Shown: piece by piece, positions 23,671 through 34,444 of the stretch
Layout: each line of letters starts with the position of its first letter
Position numbering within the stretch: position 1 is the first letter of the stretch
Assembly: GCA_002007465.1 (NCBI GenBank)
Contig: LNAC01000102.1
Span: 3,480,364 to 3,544,363 of the forward strand
Direction: 5' to 3'
Origin: Ailurus styani
Lineage: Eukaryota; Chordata; Mammalia; Carnivora; Ailuridae
DNA: 64,000 nt
Program-made: the position numbers and the translations under genes
Notes under the pieces: generated by a model
The model's input: the letters and a program-made list of their open reading frames with translations, nothing else
Database searches by the model: none
What the model was told of the DNA's origin: nothing

Positions 23671-24662
23671 GAACACTTGAGACCACCGCCAACCACTTAC
23701 AAGTGGACATGGCAAAGGGTATTTCCTTTTATCATAGTATAATGGAAGTAGTCATATTCATTGTTCTGGTTGTAGCTTGCCAGACTATAAACTTAATGTG
23801 ACACAAACATACACAATCTGAGCTTAGAAATGGAAACCTGTGATGACACTTCGTGACTAGAGAGCTACCAGAAACACATATGGAGTCTTTGGATTTTAAG
23901 CACTGTTGTAAAAAAAAGGTACTTTGTCTAAATCCAGGCTATCTAAATTCTCATCAAATGAATATACAAAAGAGTAATACACACTATCAACTGACAAGCA
24001 TAAGGAACTTCCTGGAGGTATGTTGTGTGATAATTCTACAATTTTTTTTCCTTGTAACAATGCCTTTGAGAGACAGAAGTGGTAGAGCCTAAAAATTTTT
24101 TAAATGTGGGTAATGGAGGAAAATATGGAATGCATTTCAAGGAAATATATAGGTTTGAATCTATCAGAAAATTAATATAAAAAGCTATAATACTATGTGA
24201 GAACAGTAAATACTCAGGTTTTATTTGTACAAGGAGAGCTGAAGTCTATGCATGAATAACTTCATATTATACCAATTACATAAACTTTACTTTTGAACCC
24301 CTTCAGTGCTTGTGACTTTGAAGTTATTAAAAAAACAATGAAAATCATCTGCATTCACCTAGAACTCAAAGAACAAAGAATAGCTCATCAACCACTAATA
24401 ACAAATAGAGCCCCAATGAAAAAGGACCCCTTTATTACCTGCGGCCTCACTAAGATAATTCATAGCACTCTGTACGAGATAAACTACAGGTTAAAAAAAC
24501 AAAACAACAACAACAAAAAACTCTCAGGTTAAACCAGAGCTGAAAACTCACCAAAGCTCACAAAAAAACATGAAATAGTTACACTTTATAACCAAACTCT
24601 ATGCTTGATAGAAAGATTATTAAATGAAAATGAATACATGTAAACAGTTTAATAATATAATG
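23671..24662. other. Unannotated stretch
   Basis: No recognised gene or repeat. Frames of 79 codons at 23853-24092 and 24293-24532 show no domain. Confidence 0.5.
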
Positions 24663-24682
24663 CTATATATAGCTATATATAG
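24663..24682. repeat. Perfect 20-bp palindrome
   Basis: ctatatatagctatatatag is identical to its own reverse complement. It is two copies of a ctatatatag word back to back and could form a cruciform. No function is implied. Confidence 0.9.
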
Positions 24683-24699
24683 TGTAGTTAAAGCTTTAT

Positions 24700-24880
24700 A
24701 CTTTAGAAAGTACTTTCAAATCAAATCTCATTCGATTATACAATTGTATGGCAGCCTTCATTATCATACCACCACCACTGAGGTCCGCATAGTGAGGAAA
24801 ATAAAATTCACAGAGGTTATTTCACTCAACCAGGCTTGCAGAGTCACAGCTCGTAGTACCTGACACAAAGTAAATGCAAT
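24700..24880 (-). repeat. MIR remnant, antisense
   Basis: 'cagccttcattatcatacc', 'actgaggtccgcatagtgaggaaaata', 'cacagaggttatttcactcaacc' and 'gagtcacagctcgtagtacc' follow reverse MIR. The 79-codon frame at 24624-24863 lies across it and is not a gene. Confidence 0.65.
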
Positions 24881-27205
24881 TTATTTGCTTCATCAGGGCA
24901 AATATATATCCAAATTTGGCCAATTATTGCCCTCAGTCTCATTAGGGGCCCAAATTAGAATATTCCAGCCAGGGTATCAGGGGTTGTCTTCTTAACCCTT
25001 ACTTTCCAAACAGGGATACCAAGGGCTGCCTTCCAGATACAGCTACTAAGAAGGTGAATGCTGTGTGACCTCTCCTGCCGGTAATGGAAATGTCTCCATA
25101 CCAGTAAACAGCACAAGACATTACATTCGAGCTCCAGGATCTGATTTATTTCCTCTTTTCAGATTATGTGAACTCTTCACACCTCATTGTTGAAAACAAA
25201 AGTGAGAGACTGTTTCTGAGACAAAATGGATTAATTACAATAAAGCAAAATAGAGTAACAGTACGATATAGTGATTTATATGACTGAAATTCAGCCAAGT
25301 TTCTAAAGGTTCTTTACAGAGCCCCACTATGAACATTTCTATAAATATGGCCCAAACCAAAACCAAAAAAACAAAAAACACAAAAAGTCTAGTCTCTTAT
25401 TGATTAGGTAGCAATCTGGCAAATAGCACTAAACACAAGACTTCAAAAAATATTTTTTTATAAAAGTGTGATTCCTATTGTTCCTCTCACAGTCCCACCA
25501 CTCAAAACACTCCTGGCAGCTAATGCAGCAGAAAGCAGTGAGCAGAGTGGAAAATATTCCACCAGTATAACGCACAGGAAGGAGTCTGCAATTGAGTGGC
25601 TCTGTAGCTCTGGAAAACATCAGAAGCAAAGAGAGTTCAGAAATCCACAGGGATAAACTGAGGCAACTTGCCAGGGCCCTATCAGCTCCAACAGGTCTCA
25701 AATAGACAAGAAAAACAGGCAGCTGGCTAAGGAGAATGCTTGACACAGAAAGTGGGAGAGGGGAGGCAAGATGATATGTGAAAGACACACAGAGGGACGG
25801 AGAGAAAGAGGGAGGGAGGGAGGGAGGAAGAGACTGAGGTTGGACCACTTTGTAGTTAACAGCAGATCTGAGCCTTTCATGATGAGAAGTTGAAATTTTC
25901 CTGGCTTCTGGAAGAAGTTACATCCCAGAGTCAAGCACAAGTGTGTCTGCGCACATGGATCAGACCCCATTTCTTCAGCGGTTCAGTCCACCTGGGAGTG
26001 TGCTCCTCAGCAGGAGCACAAAGGAAGCAGCCTGGGCTGTGTAGGTGGCAATAGGATGAATAAAAAGCAGGGAAGGATGCAAGAGGCATAATGAAAGGAA
26101 AAGGGAAGCAGCATGTCAGATAAAGGGAGCAGAGGGAAGGAATGAGCCTACCAAGGCCCGTGTGTGATCTCATGTGGCTTTGTGGTGTCTCTGCACCAAC
26201 GAGAAGCCTGGAGGATGATCAGAGGTGTCAGTGTATCCTGGAAATCCACAGGGTGGCCTGTATCCTGAGAGCTGAAAGCTAGGAGGCCCGAGCCAGCTTT
26301 ATTCAAATTACTTTAATAGAGCAAAAGCGAAAAAACACCAACACAAAAGCCAGCCTTTCTTTGGATGGTAACCTTCCATTGTGTCAGGGGCCTAAACTTC
26401 CAACCAAATTTGAAATGCAAATCACACCGTGCTCCTGAGTGGGCACCGTAGGGAAATGACTGCAACCACTATGACGAACCATCTGCAAAAGCCATTTGGA
26501 ACCTGTAAAATTTGCTGTGAATATTACTGCCATCATTATTGTCCTAGGTGCTTCGTGATAAAATAAAGTATCCCAACTCTGGCAAAGAGGTCAGAAAAAG
26601 AAAACCAGCTTCCAACATCACAAAATAACTGTGGCCTTTGAGAAACAGAAATAAGCGATGAAATTTTCGTCACCTGTGCATGATCAAAAGGGCCTGTGCT
26701 CCTCTTTTTCAGCCAAGGCTTTGGATCAAAGTGAACATTTGAGTCAGTTTCACACACGGGTGGGACCCAAAGCAGTGGCCTCGAGTGAAAATCACAGTCT
26801 CATTATCAACATGCAGGTGGGTCCTGTTCTTCATCCACCACATACCCACAGCTCAGTGCTGCAACCAAACTCCATCCCAGCTTCCTGAGCAAAGCTTTTT
26901 GTCAGTATAAAAGGGCAAAGAATGAATCAGATGACTTCACCAGAGAGAGATGAACAGGGATTTAAAACAAATGAATATATTTGTCTATCTTTTTTTATTT
27001 CAAGGGGTAAGTGCTTGAGACTGCTCTCTTTTCAAATGCATCCAAGACCCTGTACATAGATTCCAAATAGAGTTTCCAAATAGAGACAAATTAGTTCCTG
27101 GAACAATCTGTGGGCAAGTTGTTTACTGGAATTCATCCTGAGACTCATATTTCCAGCTTCATGCTCCCCTAAGTGACAGCTGAAAATATTATACAGATAT
27201 ATACG
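24881..27205. other. Unannotated stretch, slightly GC-richer at 25.5-26.8 kb
   Basis: No gene found. The 139-codon antisense frame at 25429-25848 starts within the GA-rich tract (reads as Pro/Ser/Leu-rich) and runs into unrelated sequence. It has no splice signals or domain, and I do not call it. The octamer atgcaaat occurs near 26415 but is isolated. Confidence 0.5.
25793..25833 (+). repeat. Purine-rich (GGGA)n-like tract
   Basis: 'agggagggagggagg' inside a longer GA-only run. This is simple-sequence DNA and explains the proline/serine-rich antisense frame here. Confidence 0.85.

Positions 27206-27238
<33 letters not shown>
27206..27238 (+). repeat. (TG)n microsatellite
   Basis: About sixteen uninterrupted TG units. 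The antisense 99-codon frame at 27032-27331 runs through it as a threonine/histidine repeat and is not a gene. Confidence 0.95.
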
Positions 27239-27241
<3 letters not shown>

Positions 27242-27679
27242 CTCATAAATTATGTACTGGGAAGAAAAGTGAGATGCTAGAAAAACCAGAAACTGCTGAG
27301 ATATTTTCAAAATCCATGTCATAGGTAGCAAAGGTTTATCGGAGGTCTTGGTTTCTTTTCCTCTGGCTAGTGTTTTTTACAGGATACAGACAATAAAAAC
27401 CATGAGCTGTGTGGAAGAATATACAGAGTGGTATTTTGGGGGAAAGGGGATAAGTAAATTGGGCATATCAAATTTACAGAGCAACATAAACTGAGATAAC
27501 ACAGAAGAGAAATGACCATGCAGAAAAGATATCTTTGTTATTTATTAGTTGTGCCTGAGCTGCTGGTGTTTTGGTTCTCATTATAATGATGCAAATACTT
27601 ACCAATGTCCAGAAAATAGAAAAGCAATATATATATGAGAGCTTTTCTTACAATAAAAATGAAATAGTAACAACTATAA

Positions 27680-27905
27680 CATGTTTGGTAACTACAATGT
27701 GTTACACCGTGCAAGGCACTTAGCAGTATACTCTTAATTAACAGTTTATTCTCAAAATTACTCTGTATGATAGGCATTAATATTCCCATTTTATTCATGA
27801 TAAATTGACATACAAGAATAAATCACCAGTCAAAGATCTAAAGTGAGAAAGATAGGATTCAAAACAATCTTCTCTGACTCAAAAACTATGGTTACTCCAA
27901 TGCTT
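27680..27905 (-). repeat. MIR remnant, antisense
   Basis: 'gtgttacaccgtgcaaggcacttagc', 'tctgtatgataggcattaatattcccattttattcatgat' and 'aaagtgagaaagataggattc' follow reverse MIR order. Confidence 0.7.
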
Positions 27906-28604
27906 CATTGCCTAAAAATAAGTATTTGAAGAGTTAACATCCGATGAACCTCAGCAAACACAGAAATAAGCTTGGTTTCCTGGTTTGATTTTGCTAAGTG
28001 ATACCATTTTGATTCAAATCACTTTTTTTTTAATTTTTGTAACTTTTAGTACTTCTTTGCAAGTGAGCTTTCACTACGCCCACCTCAAAGTCTAGTAGGA
28101 GAATTAATGTGTATAAGTTGAGTCACTGGGTTAAAATGTGTCATTATTCTACCATTCTGTGCCTAAATAATCCTCTTGAAGGGTTGCCCAAGGATCTTGA
28201 GCATATTCTTGCTAACAGACTTTCCCACCCAATAATACTGCAATACCAGGAAATCACAGGGAGGTTAGAGGGGTTAAACTGCTTAGGTGAATTCCAGACC
28301 TAAGAAAGGATTACTTTACCTGAAGCTCACCTGTGAGGGCGGAACTGCTGTATTTGCAAAATACAGATGACATTTATCAAAATGGGTAACTGTTACTCTG
28401 AGTTACTGACTCAATTGCTAAATTAAAAAAGATACCCTCATTTACATGATCATATCTAAACACTATCATACTTACAAAGGAGATGTAATACTCACATCTC
28501 CTTAGCAGTTCCTGATTGCTCCTTCACAAACTAGCAAGTTAAGGCAAGAGATCATGCTTCTCTCATACATACTATGGGGGGGAGGGGTATGTGCAGGGAA
28601 CTTC
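27906..28604. other. Unannotated stretch
   Basis: No recognised feature apart from a G-run near 28575-28586. Confidence 0.5.
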
Positions 28605-28860
28605 TGATTATAAAAGAAAAATATGTTCAATTTGGAAAATTTATAAAATTCAGTAAAGTATGAAACACCTCATCAAAGGACCTATTTTGGTCCATTTCTT
28701 TGCCATTTTTCCAGACTAACTTTTAGTCCATTTCCCATAAGTCTTTACTCTTTGAACATATGTTCTTTCATTGGAATCATTCTGAATATATCTATCATGA
28801 TTTCATTTTTCAGGTAATATTCCATTGTGGGTATTTTAGCACTTTATTAAATACTAAATA
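28605..28860 (-). repeat. L1 3' UTR-like remnant, antisense (part 1)
   Basis: 'gaaaatttataaaattcagtaaagtatg' early, then 'ccatttttccagactaac', 'attggaatcattctgaatatatc' and 'ggtaatattccattgtggg', in the order seen in antisense L1M 3' UTRs. The continuation appears at 29355, after about 490 bases of other sequence. Confidence 0.5.
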
Positions 28861-29345
28861 TACGTGGTATTCCATCATGCGTGTTAACATAACTCATTTT
28901 GTTAGTTAGGGATAAGATCATCAGGGACTGCAGTGAGAAGTGAAAAATAAACCGCTCCCAGCATGTTTGCTTTTCAGTGTCCCCAGTCCTTAAAACAGCC
29001 TTGTTCCTGGGAAGCCCACCAAGTTGCCCAACAGAGCAGATGCTGGGGAACAAAGAAAATCACAAATGTTCTTGGGAAATTGCAGAGTTAAGCAAACCCC
29101 TTTTAAGTCATGCTTGAAAGATTACAAAGGTTTTACTAAGTTTTTGTGACCACTTCGTAATTTTAAGAATAACTGACCAAAAGGTTGCCTGCTGGCTGTA
29201 TCAAGTGGCTCTAAAGTTTGTGTTGGAGGAGACAGTGCTTTGAGAGCCATCTCCCTGTCTCCTTACTTGTAACAAGTAACACAGTTTCTTTGCTTTCAAC
29301 ACTTTCCTGGGTTATGTTCAACTTAATTCACCTTAAGCAGCAATA
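28861..29345 (+). repeat. LTR-like block splitting an L1 remnant (candidate)
   Basis: It separates two colinear pieces of an antisense L1 remnant. Near its end, 'gagagccatctccctgtctccttacttg' and 'cagtttctttgctttcaacac' recall the R/U5 part of ERV LTRs. No TATA/AATAAA pair or target duplication is clear. It could be another insertion type. Confidence 0.3.
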
Positions 29346-29354
29346 TCCTTGAGT

Positions 29355-29660
29355 TAAAGCACAACTTACCATTCCTTTGTTAGACATTATTTCCAATTTT
29401 TCACTACTGCAAATAAAATAATAAGTATTTCTTATATAAATATTTATTATAGCTTCTGGGATATTTTTTCCTTAGGAGAGCTTTTGGGAATCACAGGAAT
29501 GAAATTAATCGGTCAAAGGTTATATAACTCAAATGACCTTGGGTACATATTGATTAATTTCTTTCCTGAAAAGTCTGTACCAAATTATGTTTATGAATTG
29601 TCATTTCATGTCATCTTCATCAAATCTGGAGCCTTTTAAACTTCAGCTTTCCCAAGAGGT
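29355..29660 (-). repeat. L1 3' UTR-like remnant, antisense (part 2)
   Basis: 'gttagacattatttccaatttttcactactgcaaat' type sequence, then 'ttccttaggagagctttt' and 'gaatgaaattaatcggtcaaaggttat', parallels the antisense L1M 3' UTR downstream of the 'ccattgtg' motif ending part 1. Confidence 0.6.
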
Positions 29661-29739
29661 AAAGCATTCCTGGAACAAATCAATTTTCTACAGAGACTAT
29701 TCATTAGCTTCATGAATGAAAAAGTCACAAATATTTATG

Positions 29740-29862
29740 CCATGACTCAACTGAAGGGCAGGTTCTGTCTGTTTCTGGGCAGTATTTTCAGGCACAATGT
29801 CTTCCAGATTCTAGGTGTTCAATAATTATTTGTTAAACGCAATGAATGAACGATGATCTCAT
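29740..29862 (+). repeat. L2 3' end, sense
   Basis: 'tcttccagattctaggtgttcaataattatttgttaaacgcaatgaatg' is the L2 terminal motif with a few changes. Confidence 0.65.
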
Positions 29863-29894
29863 TCTGTCAAACTTGAACTTGGATGTGTTAGCCA

Positions 29895-30090
29895 GCACGT
29901 GTTTTACAAAGGACTTTAACCAATCTGTATCTTACCAGATTATCACAACTACCTAGTGGAAGACACTATGAGTCCAGTCTTACAGATGAGAAGACAGATT
30001 CATTAAAGTCCCAGGATTTGCCTCACCACAGTAAATGATGACACTGAACGCTGTACCCCAGAGCACACTCTCAAGTGCTTTCCTCTGCCC
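29895..30090 (-). repeat. MIR remnant, antisense
   Basis: 'aaaggactttaaccaatctg', 'tgagtccagtcttacagatgagaagacag' and 'cccaggatttgcctcaccacag' follow the reverse MIR plan. Confidence 0.65.
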
Positions 30091-30324
30091 CCACAGTAAA
30101 GGGTGACATGCTCAAGGGATCCATGAATGCCAGACATGCTTTGTGCTCCACACCAATAACATGAAAGTCCAAACAATCACCTGATATATTGTGTTTTCTA
30201 GACAGGACTACTGGACAATGTTACTTGCTTCACCAAACTTAGATTTAAGTTTGTAAGCAGTACAAAAGAGCACTAAACTGAGGTATAGTCCTCAATTCTT
30301 CCTGAAAATAGCAATGGTTACTAT

Positions 30325-30499
30325 AATGTCAGTGAGATAATAAAAAGAATAGTTATAATCTGTTGAGGACCTATGATGTATCTAGTAATGTGTACTATGT
30401 CATTTAAGCCTGACAATGACTGTCTAAATTGTTATTTTTATTCTTACATGGAAAGGGAAATTATCAATTCCATATCATACATAAGGAAATCTCGTATGT
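30325..30499 (-). repeat. MIR remnant, antisense (outer part, left)
   Basis: 'gttgaggacctatgatgtatctagtaatgtg', 'catttaagcctgacaatgac' and 'catacataaggaaatctc' follow reverse MIR. The copy is interrupted by a MER20-like element and resumes at about 30669. Confidence 0.6.
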
Positions 30500-30668
30500 T
30501 AGGGTACACCAATATTATTACCTGGTGGGCTCTTTGGAAAATAGATTGCCAGGTTCTCCCCTGAGTGTCTCTGTTTAGGAAGCTGGGCTGCAGCCTGAGA
30601 ATTTATATGATTCAAGTTCCCTGGTGATGCTGCTGGTCCAGGGACCCTACATCAAGATGCTCTTACTT
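30500..30668 (+). mobile_element. MER20-like hAT-Charlie MITE remnant, nested in MIR
   Basis: 'attattacctggtgggctc', then 'aaaatagattgccaggttctcccctgag', 'ctgggctgcagcctgagaatttatatgattcaagttccctggtgatgctgctgg' type sequence in the internal order of MER20/MER5-type non-autonomous hAT elements. It has no transposase. It is nested within an older MIR, consistent with cut-and-paste insertion into existing repeat DNA. Orientation and subfamily are provisional. Confidence 0.55.
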
Positions 30669-30755
30669 CCCTCTAATAAATAGGAGAGCTAGTATCAGAA
30701 CATAGGTTTACCCGACTTCAAAAAGCAAGCTATTTGCATTTTCCCACATGGATTC
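30669..30755 (-). repeat. MIR remnant, antisense (outer part, right)
   Basis: 'aggagagctagtatcagaacataggtttacccgacttc' is the reverse MIR segment expected after the part ending at 30499, supporting a nested insertion. Confidence 0.5.
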
Positions 30756-30929
30756 TATTTGTAAAGACTCTGAATTAAAAGGTTTTCAATCTTAATTTGG
30801 TCTTTGAGACTTGTATACAGATTAATAAAACAGGGGCTAAGAAATTTACATTGGAATTCTAAGAAAAAGAGATTAAAAATGAGTTAATCAACCCTCACTG
30901 AGAATTAAATGAGCCTACTACCTGCTCAC

Positions 30930-31045
30930 CCAACCTCTCCACAGAACAGTATTTTAAAGCTGAAAGTGACCTTAGATCTCATTCAGGTGAACTCCTTCAT
31001 TTTACAGATGACTGAGTTGAAGCCCACAAAGTTTAAGTTCTTAAG
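30930..31045 (-). repeat. MIR-class fragment, antisense
   Basis: 'gctgaaagtgaccttagatctcattcaggtgaactcc' followed by 'cattttacagatgactgagttgaagccc' resembles MIR3/MIR-class consensus in reverse. The frames at 30909-31327 run across it and are not genes. Confidence 0.5.
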
Positions 31046-32084
31046 ATGTTTCAGTGGTCCATCTATCCCACCAGTCAAACAGCCACACTTCAAGAAAGTT
31101 GAACCTCTTCTTTCCTCCACACATTGCAGTGTCTACTGCTTCCTTCTCTTGGTTGGGATGATTCTTATCAGAGTCTTCCTGTGATTGACACTACCATCCA
31201 TGGATTAACTTCCTGTCTTACAATTTTGTCTCCCCTTTCTTGGCTGGAACCACGTGGAAAGCATGTATCACATTTCCATAGGCTCTGTAGCCACTTAGAA
31301 TATGCTTATTGGATCAAATGGAATTGAGCGGGATTTCATTCCTTTTTGTTTTTCTCACTATACTACCGCTGCACCCATTCCCCCCAATGTGCTTTGCTTA
31401 TCCTGAAATGTTGTCATTAGTAAATACTTCTTCCCCCTTTTTTTTAGTATATTTCAGTTAAAAAGTCAGCACTATTTTTAGAATGAGTGTTCTCTAAGAT
31501 ATTTAAGGTATCAAAAAGTATTTTTACATAGATAAAATATGTGCATATCTATACAGATACAAAATCTTCTCTGCCTCTTCTCTTTCAAATATGTCCACCT
31601 CCCATTTTCTCAGAGAACATGATTAAAAACCAATCCTTTTTCATGATAAAAATATAAATTATTTGGAGTGGTGCAATGACAGAGTAGGTTACAGACAGAA
31701 TCTAAAATTCTTATAACGATCTTTTACTGCTTTAGTCCAATTCAAAAGAAATAATGACTTTTAGATCACACAGACTATACAAAGGGGCTTCACCCTGCTA
31801 CTGTGGTGAAGTCAGCAGAAAAGAAAACCCTGCAGGTGCTTCTGTTTGAATTAATGCAAAAGCTAGTATTAAAGCACACAGTGGGAGAGGAGAGGAGTGG
31901 CTGAATCACTCTGACATTCTTGACATCTTTTGTAAAATATGAGCCTATCCGATAGTCTAAACTCCTTTCTCAAAAATGTCTAGACCACAGTAGTTTTATA
32001 GCCCATGCGCTCAATATTTTCCTATAGTTAATATGAAAACATGCAAAACTGTTCCTGAGAGAAGGGGTGCATTTCAACAACAGT
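31046..32084. other. Unannotated stretch
   Basis: No gene or confidently named repeat. 31440-31640 has a weak L1 3' UTR feel (T-rich, 'tctctgcctcttctctttc') but is not sufficient to call. Confidence 0.5.
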
Positions 32085-32320
32085 AACAACAACAATGCGA
32101 TAATAGTACTGGTAATACCAACAACCCTTTGGAACAACTCTTCTTACATGCCAAGCACTTTGAAAACATTTTTTAAATCAAGCCTTGGAAAAAACCTGAA
32201 AGGTAGTCATGGCCAATCCATGATACAGATGCAAAAACAGGCTCAGAGAGTTGAGGTGACCCATGTGGTCAGAGTGACACTGTGAGTCTAGACTCCTTAA
32301 TTCCAAACCATTACTTGCAT
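32085..32320 (-). repeat. MIR remnant, antisense
   Basis: 'aataatagtactggtaatacc', 'ttacatgccaagcactttgaaaac', 'acagatgcaaaaacaggctcagagagttgaggtgaccc' and 'gtgagtctagactccttaattcc' follow reverse MIR; near full length. Confidence 0.75.
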
Positions 32321-32800
32321 TATGTTCCAAATTGTTACTTGCTCCATAGGAAGTTTAAACAGACATCTATGTTTCAGTGGAAAGGCAGATACATTTTTAA
32401 GAATGATATTTTTAAGAAATTAATTACTCTTCATTTGAGCCTCGGAGACAGACGTAGAGTTGCCCTACTTTCCATTAGAAAACTAAATCAGAGCATTTCT
32501 AGGCATACGATGAAATTTAAACAAATCAAATGAATGGAATTTTTCTGTAAGACAATCTCCATAACCAAATTGCCATTCTGAGAGAATGAAATAGCACCCT
32601 AAAAAGGGCTTCTCTAACTTATATTAGCAATCGAAATGTCTCCCCTCCCTCTTGCAAAAGATGTCTGAATAAAATTCTCAACAATGGAATCTTAATTCCA
32701 AGGTTATTTTGACTTTTTCTCGATTAAATATTGAAATGTCCCAGAGATACCAAAACTCTTTTGTGACCAAAACCTATCTCGCAGATTGTTTCTTTCACTC
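32321..32800. other. Unannotated stretch
   Basis: No recognised gene or repeat. Confidence 0.5.
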
Positions 32801-32813
32801 TAAAAATGTGGCA

Positions 32814-33024
32814 GGGCACCTGGGTGGCTCAGTGGGTTAAAGCCTTTGCCTTCGGCTCAGGTCATGATCTCAGGGTCCTGGGATCAAGGCCCACATCGGG
32901 CTCTCTGCTCAGTGGGGAGTCTGCTTCCTCCTCTCTCTCTGCCTGCCTCTCTGCCTAATTGTGATCTCTCTTTCTCTCTGTGTCAAATAAATAAATAAAA
33001 TCTTTAAAAAATAAATAAATAAAA
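32814..33024 (+). mobile_element. CAN-SINE, mustelid-type, with TSD
   Basis: Head 'gggcacctgggtggctcag', full body, 'gcctaattgtgatctctc', long AAATAAAT tail. Perfect 13-bp target duplication taaaaatgtggca at 32801-32813 and 33025-33037. Confidence 0.96.
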
Positions 33025-33037
33025 TAAAAATGTGGCA

Positions 33038-33454
33038 AAACCAAATCCTTCTTAATTTAGAAATACTAGTCTTCTAGATTCTTCAAGTTCAGAATAGTCA
33101 AATGAGAGAAAAAATATCTTCTAACCTCCTTCAAAAGGTAGCCGAAGACAGCTAAGTTGGCTGTTGATACCTCAGCCTGAAAAATGAGTTCTCCAGAGGA
33201 AAAGCGCTGGTGTGTGCATGGCTGTCTTCAATCCTTCCAGTTACAATGAAGTGGAAACAATTTACAGCATTGGTATTAACCAGACAACGTCAAAAGAGGA
33301 TAGGAGCATGCACTGTAAATATTTAGAGCTCTCAGGAACCATGGAGGACGATGATTTATCCCAAAGCCCTCTATCTCATGACTCCCAAGAGGAAGGAGAA
33401 TTAAATGGAAGGGACCTGTTTAACACTGGAGCCAGCAGGAACGGGCTCCAGTTC
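33038..33454. other. Unannotated stretch
   Basis: The 81-codon frame at 33212-33457 is acidic and serine-rich but has no domain. I see no acceptor/donor pair to make it an exon. Confidence 0.45.
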
Positions 33455-33620
33455 TAATTTTACTGTTTAAAGCTGCTTGACTTTGAAACGACTAACCTGA
33501 GCCTTAGTTAGCCCATTTACAGATCAGGAATAATAATTCCTACATTACAGAATAATTTTAAGGATTACACGTATGTGACTTAAAATGTCTAGTTGATAAT
33601 AAATACTCAAAAGACCAAGA
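33455..33620 (+). repeat. MIR remnant
   Basis: 'ttagcccatttacagatcaggaataataattcctac' and 'ttttaaggattacacgtatgtgac' ending in 'gataataaatactca' follow the sense MIR 3' half. Confidence 0.65.
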
Positions 33621-34444
33621 AACTTTGATTAAGAAAGTCTATGGCTTTTACAATTTCAGGCAACTATGGTTAGAGGCAGAGAAGAAACCAAAACCCACAC
33701 AATTCCTCTTAATACAACCTGACGTAAAATTATTAGAAACAGGTTCTGTTTGTCCTCATTAGTAAGATTTAGGATTATTTTGTTTCATTTAATACTTGTT
33801 CTCTGTAGCTTTTTGTTGATGTTGTTACTTGTTTAGGCCTTCTCCACCACTACCCCCCCCCCATTATTTCTAGGTTAGAAGAGAAAGAGATAAATTTCTC
33901 CTAAAGTAACTATAAATGCTTGAGTGGAAAGATGAGAGTCTTATGTTACCCCCAAAACAGAAAGACACGGAGTCAGCTCCAGGACTCTGTGAATGCCCCA
34001 TATGCCTGGAGAACATGAGGATCCCATAGCAACTCGCTTAGACACAAATTCTGTGCAAAGTGCCTCTTCCTATGGGTCAACATAGAAGTGACAGTCTGGA
34101 GTCAACTTCTTGCTAACAAGTATCCCAAAGGCCATCTCCTAACTGAAGTTGGGATTAAGAAGTCTCAGAGACTCTTCAGCCAGAAACCTGAAGTACCATC
34201 ACTTGGTGAAGGGGCCTAGTAGTGTGAAGTCACACAGAAAGCAATGAACCAGGCTCTGGGAAAATTACACCTGTGAATATCCATCCTAAATGACAACCAA
34301 GATTTGTTCAACCGTTTCAAAACTGCCTCTGCTTTCATTTGTTTTCAGTGTTTTTGTAATTAAATATTGACTAGATACAAAAGAATATTTATAAGCAGCA
34401 TAGGAGTTATGAAGAAAAGTGAGGCGAATACTTGTGTACCCACT
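33621..34444. other. Unannotated stretch
   Basis: No recognised feature. A C-run occurs near 33855-33863. Confidence 0.5.

Noticed and set aside
25429..25848. 139-codon minus-strand frame
   Set aside because: It begins in a GA-rich simple repeat (giving Pro/Ser/Leu repeats). Another frame overlaps it on the same strand, and no domain or splice structure is visible.
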